DNA of 16,522 nt. It comes from Treponema sp. GTDB lineage: Bacteria; Spirochaetota; Spirochaetia; Treponematales; Treponemataceae. Positions within the stretch are counted from its first letter, which is position 1, and each line of letters starts with the position of its first letter. The stretch covers positions 1 through 16,522 of the forward strand of contig JAILNY010000086.1 in the NCBI GenBank assembly GCA_024691105.1, written 5' to 3'. Both the position numbers and the translations under genes were made by a program. The notes below the pieces were generated by a model that saw nothing but the letters and a program-made list of their open reading frames with translations, had not been told where the DNA came from and made no database searches. Shown here piece after piece: positions 14,602-16,522 of this stretch.

Positions 14602-15338
14602 TACTGACCATCCTTTTCTGACTTCTTAGAGTTACCATCACTGTCGCCGAAATCTGAGTTCTGCAATTCGTAACCGTCGAAGATATATGCAAGAGCACTT
14701 GTCGAATACTTAAAGTGATCAAAGTATACAATATAATCATCTACAAATTCATCTGGATCTGTAGAAATTCTGAATCCTACAAATGTCATCTGCTCTGGAC
14801 CAGAGCGGAGGCGTGAATGCTGACGAATGTATGTTGGAATCTCAACGATAACGTTCTTCCATCCGTCAAATGCAAGGTTTCCAGCATGGAGGATGTGAAT
14901 ACGTCCGTCTGCGTCACGAACAAGTACATCAAGGAAATAAAGATAATGTGCACCCCAAACCCAGAAGTCGAGTGTACGTACATTTCCTCTGAATGGAATT
15001 TCGTAAGGTTTTCCATCTTTCTCAGGATAGATTTCCATCCAGTTATCACCCTTGCGGTCAAATCTGACTTTTGCACCAATTACCTTGTGAGTCTCGTCAG
15101 CTTTTGTAATAGCTTTAAGACTGTTAGGCATTGCCTCAAAAGTATTGATAATAGGATAACCGTCTGTAACGAATCGGCTGGCACTTACATTCCAAGTCCA
15201 ATCGACTGATGAATCGTTACCATCGAAATCATCGATCATCACTGTCTCTACACTTCTAGATGGAGCCTGACTAAATGCAGGGAATCCAGCCGTAAGAAGG
15301 AGAGCAAAACTAGCAAAGACAATTAAGCCCTTTTTCAT
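14601..15338 (-). CDS. flaA: FlaA-family flagellar filament outer-layer protein (first of pair)
   Basis: Exported protein of 245 residues, first gene of the flaA pair. The leader MKKGLIVFASFALLLTAGFPAFS is followed by a probable cleavage near residue 23. FlaA-family pattern: VIGAKVRFDRKGDNWMEIYP, RTLDFWVWGAHYLYFLDVLV, HAGNLAFDGWKNVIVEIP, MTFVGFRISTDP and VYFDHFKYST, ending in YELQNSDFGDSDGNS plus a charged tail. The paralogue 3' of it matches block by block, pointing to an old tandem duplication. AAGGAG lies 6 bases before the ATG. A perfect sigma70-type promoter lies about 95-120 bases upstream, consistent with strong expression of a structural protein. As I recall, two FlaA-like genes lie beside an aldolase gene in T. 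pallidum as well. Confidence 0.88.
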   Translation of the reverse strand: MKKGLIVFASFALLLTAGFPAFSQAPSRSVETVMIDDFDGNDSSVDWTWNVSASRFVTDGYPIINTFEAMPNSLKAITKADETHKVIGAKVRFDRKGDNWMEIYPEKDGKPYEIPFRGNVRTLDFWVWGAHYLYFLDVLVRDADGRIHILHAGNLAFDGWKNVIVEIPTYIRQHSRLRSGPEQMTFVGFRISTDPDEFVDDYIVYFDHFKYSTSALAYIFDGYELQNSDFGDSDGNSKKSEKDGQ

Positions 15339-15431
15339 TCAAAACTCCTTATAAACCGTTCCCTGTTATCAGAAAACAGTTACATACTTTTCTTATCGGA
15401 AGATTATTTTCTTTTCAATAGTATTTAGTTT

Positions 15432-15460
15432 ATTATAATTCGCTGTAAATTGTTTGTCAA
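15432..15460 (-). promoter_or_regulatory. Perfect consensus sigma70-type promoter of the flaA pair
   Basis: On the minus strand TTGACA (15455-15460) and TATAAT (15432-15437) are both exact consensus with the ideal 17-bp spacer. The leader to the ATG would be about 87 bases and includes a short possible hairpin, CTGTT and AACAG, shortly before the ribosome-binding site. No complete sigma28 promoter was found here, so these sheath genes look housekeeping-driven. Confidence 0.88.
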
Positions 15461-15478
15461 ACTCTATTTTATGATTAC

Positions 15479-15507
15479 TTGAAAAAAACTTTCATTTATC
15501 ATACTAT
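15479..15507 (+). promoter_or_regulatory. Sigma70-type promoter of fba
   Basis: TTGAAA (15479-15484), a 17-bp spacer, and TACTAT (15502-15507). The transcription start would be near 15514, about 58 bases before the ATG. It is back-to-back with the flaA promoter, the two -35 boxes being 18 bases apart. Confidence 0.65.
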
Positions 15508-15571
15508 TATATCAAAAGAGTGTTTTTTAACCTTCTTTATTATGATATTTCCTATATTATAAGGAGTAAAT

Positions 15572-16522
15572 ATGGCTAACGTTAGTTACAAAGAACTTGG
15601 TCTTGTAAACACAAAAGAAATGTTTGCTAAGGCTATCAAAGGCGGATATGCAATTCCTGCATATAACTTTAATAACATGGAACAGATGCAGGCTATCATC
15701 CAGGCTGCAGTAGAGACAAAATCTCCGGTTATTCTTCAGGTTTCAAAAGGTGCACGTGCTTATGCAAACGGTACACTCCTCCGCTACATGGCTCAGGGTG
15801 CTGTTGAATATGCAAAGGAACTCGGCTGTGCTAAACCACAGATCGTACTCCACCTTGACCACGGTCCTTCTTTTGAAGTTGCAAAAGACTGTATCGATAA
15901 CGGATTCTCTTCTGTAATGATCGACGGTTCTGCCCTTCCTTACGACGAAAACGTAGCTCTTACAAAGAAAGTAGTTGAATACGCTCACGCTCGTGACGTT
16001 ACAGTAGAAGCTGAACTTGGTGTTCTCGGCGGTGTAGAAGATGAAGTTTCTGCAGAAGAATCAAAATACACAAAACCAGAAGAAGTTGTAGACTTCGTAA
16101 CAAAAACTGGATGTGACTCACTTGCTATCTCAATCGGAACATCACACGGACGCTGCAAGTTTACTCCGGAACAGTGCACACGCGGACCAGACGGTGTATT
16201 AAATCCACCACCATTGGCATTCAATGTACTTGCAGAAATCGAAAAGAAAATTCCTGGATTCCCTATCGTTCTCCACGGATCTTCATCAGTTCCACAGGAA
16301 TATGTAAAGATCATCGAACAGTACGGCGGAAAAATTCCTGACTCAGTAGGTATTCCAGAAGAACAGCTCAGAAAGGCTGCTAAATCTGCTGTATGCAAAA
16401 TCAACATTGACTCAGACGGACGTCTTGCAATGACAGCTGCAGTAAGAAAACACCTTGCAGAAAATCCTGGTGACTTTGACCCACGTCAGTACCTCAAACC
16501 AGCTCGTGATGAACTTGTTAAG
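15572..16522 (+). CDS. fba: Class II fructose-bisphosphate aldolase, 3' end beyond window
   Basis: Zinc-dependent aldolase that splits fructose 1,6-bisphosphate into dihydroxyacetone phosphate and glyceraldehyde 3-phosphate in glycolysis. The 317 codons present show the class II signatures: PAYNFNNMEQMQAI near the N-terminus, the zinc site HLDHG, the EAELG segment, a further ligand region GTSHG, then LHGSSSVP and the phosphate-binding INIDSDGRLA. Family members of this type are roughly 325-335 residues, so only a short C-terminus should be missing. The ATG is preceded by AAGGAG with 5 bases between, which fixes the start. The gene is divergent from the flaA pair and has its own promoter. Reading frames on its opposite strand (for example 15985-16407) are shadows. 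Confidence 0.96.
   Translation, partial: MANVSYKELGLVNTKEMFAKAIKGGYAIPAYNFNNMEQMQAIIQAAVETKSPVILQVSKGARAYANGTLLRYMAQGAVEYAKELGCAKPQIVLHLDHGPSFEVAKDCIDNGFSSVMIDGSALPYDENVALTKKVVEYAHARDVTVEAELGVLGGVEDEVSAEESKYTKPEEVVDFVTKTGCDSLAISIGTSHGRCKFTPEQCTRGPDGVLNPPPLAFNVLAEIEKKIPGFPIVLHGSSSVPQEYVKIIEQYGGKIPDSVGIPEEQLRKAAKSAVCKINIDSDGRLAMTAAVRKHLAENPGDFDPRQYLKPARDELVK

Noticed and set aside
15395..15404. TCCGATAA on the minus strand in the flaA leader as a sigma28 promoter
   Set aside because: No TAAA-type -35 element lies about 15 bases upstream, and a perfect sigma70-type promoter is present further upstream.
15985..16407. Open frame of 140 codons on the minus strand opposite fba
   Set aside because: It lies wholly inside the clearly coding fba, has no ribosome-binding site or recognisable motifs, and is rich in Ser and Thr as expected from an antisense reading.

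Overview
The window looks like a chromosomal segment of a Treponema-type spirochaete. The evidence is two adjacent FlaA-family flagellar sheath proteins (FlaA is a spirochaete periplasmic-flagellum protein), placed beside a class II fructose-bisphosphate aldolase as I recall them in T. pallidum, a low-GC background, and a compact division cluster in treponemal style. Species cannot be named from the sequence alone.

Bases 1-9069, minus strand: a division and cell-wall (dcw) operon in the order mraZ, rsmH, ftsL, murF, ftsW, ftsQ, ftsA, ftsZ and a XerC/XerD-type tyrosine recombinase. It continues into a further exported protein cut off by the window start. Genes overlap or lie within about 50 bases of each other, so one long transcript from the promoter at 9042-9069 is likely. 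Four GTGG(G)-type repeats with an exact 10-bp period sit between that promoter and the mraZ start codon, which fits an autoregulatory MraZ operator. The cluster lacks ftsI, mraY, murD, murG, murC and ddl.

Bases 9061-9926, plus strand: one divergently transcribed gene of unknown family. Its N-terminal half resembles a PD-(D/E)XK nuclease-like core (D36, E46-x-Q48). A striking GC-rich, in-frame patch interrupts its C-terminal half.

Bases 9925-13768, minus strand: a two-gene unit made of a lipoprotein extracellular solute-binding protein followed 12 bases later by a methyl-accepting chemotaxis protein, with no permease. It ends in two tandem hairpin terminators.

Bases 13790-15460, minus strand: two tandem flaA-like genes overlapping by one base. 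They are driven by a perfect TTGACA-17-TATAAT promoter and followed by a 15-bp hairpin and a terminator.

Bases 15479-16522, plus strand: a divergent promoter and fba, truncated by the window end.

No gene-free stretch exceeds 300 bases. The gaps 8998-9164, 13657-13878 and 15339-15571 hold the promoters, operator and hairpins listed. I saw no tRNA, rRNA, CRISPR array or insertion sequence. Most of the window is ordinary core genome. The unusual points are the unknown nuclease-like gene with its GC-rich insert, the binding protein-chemoreceptor pair, the MraZ box array and the atypical FtsZ tail.
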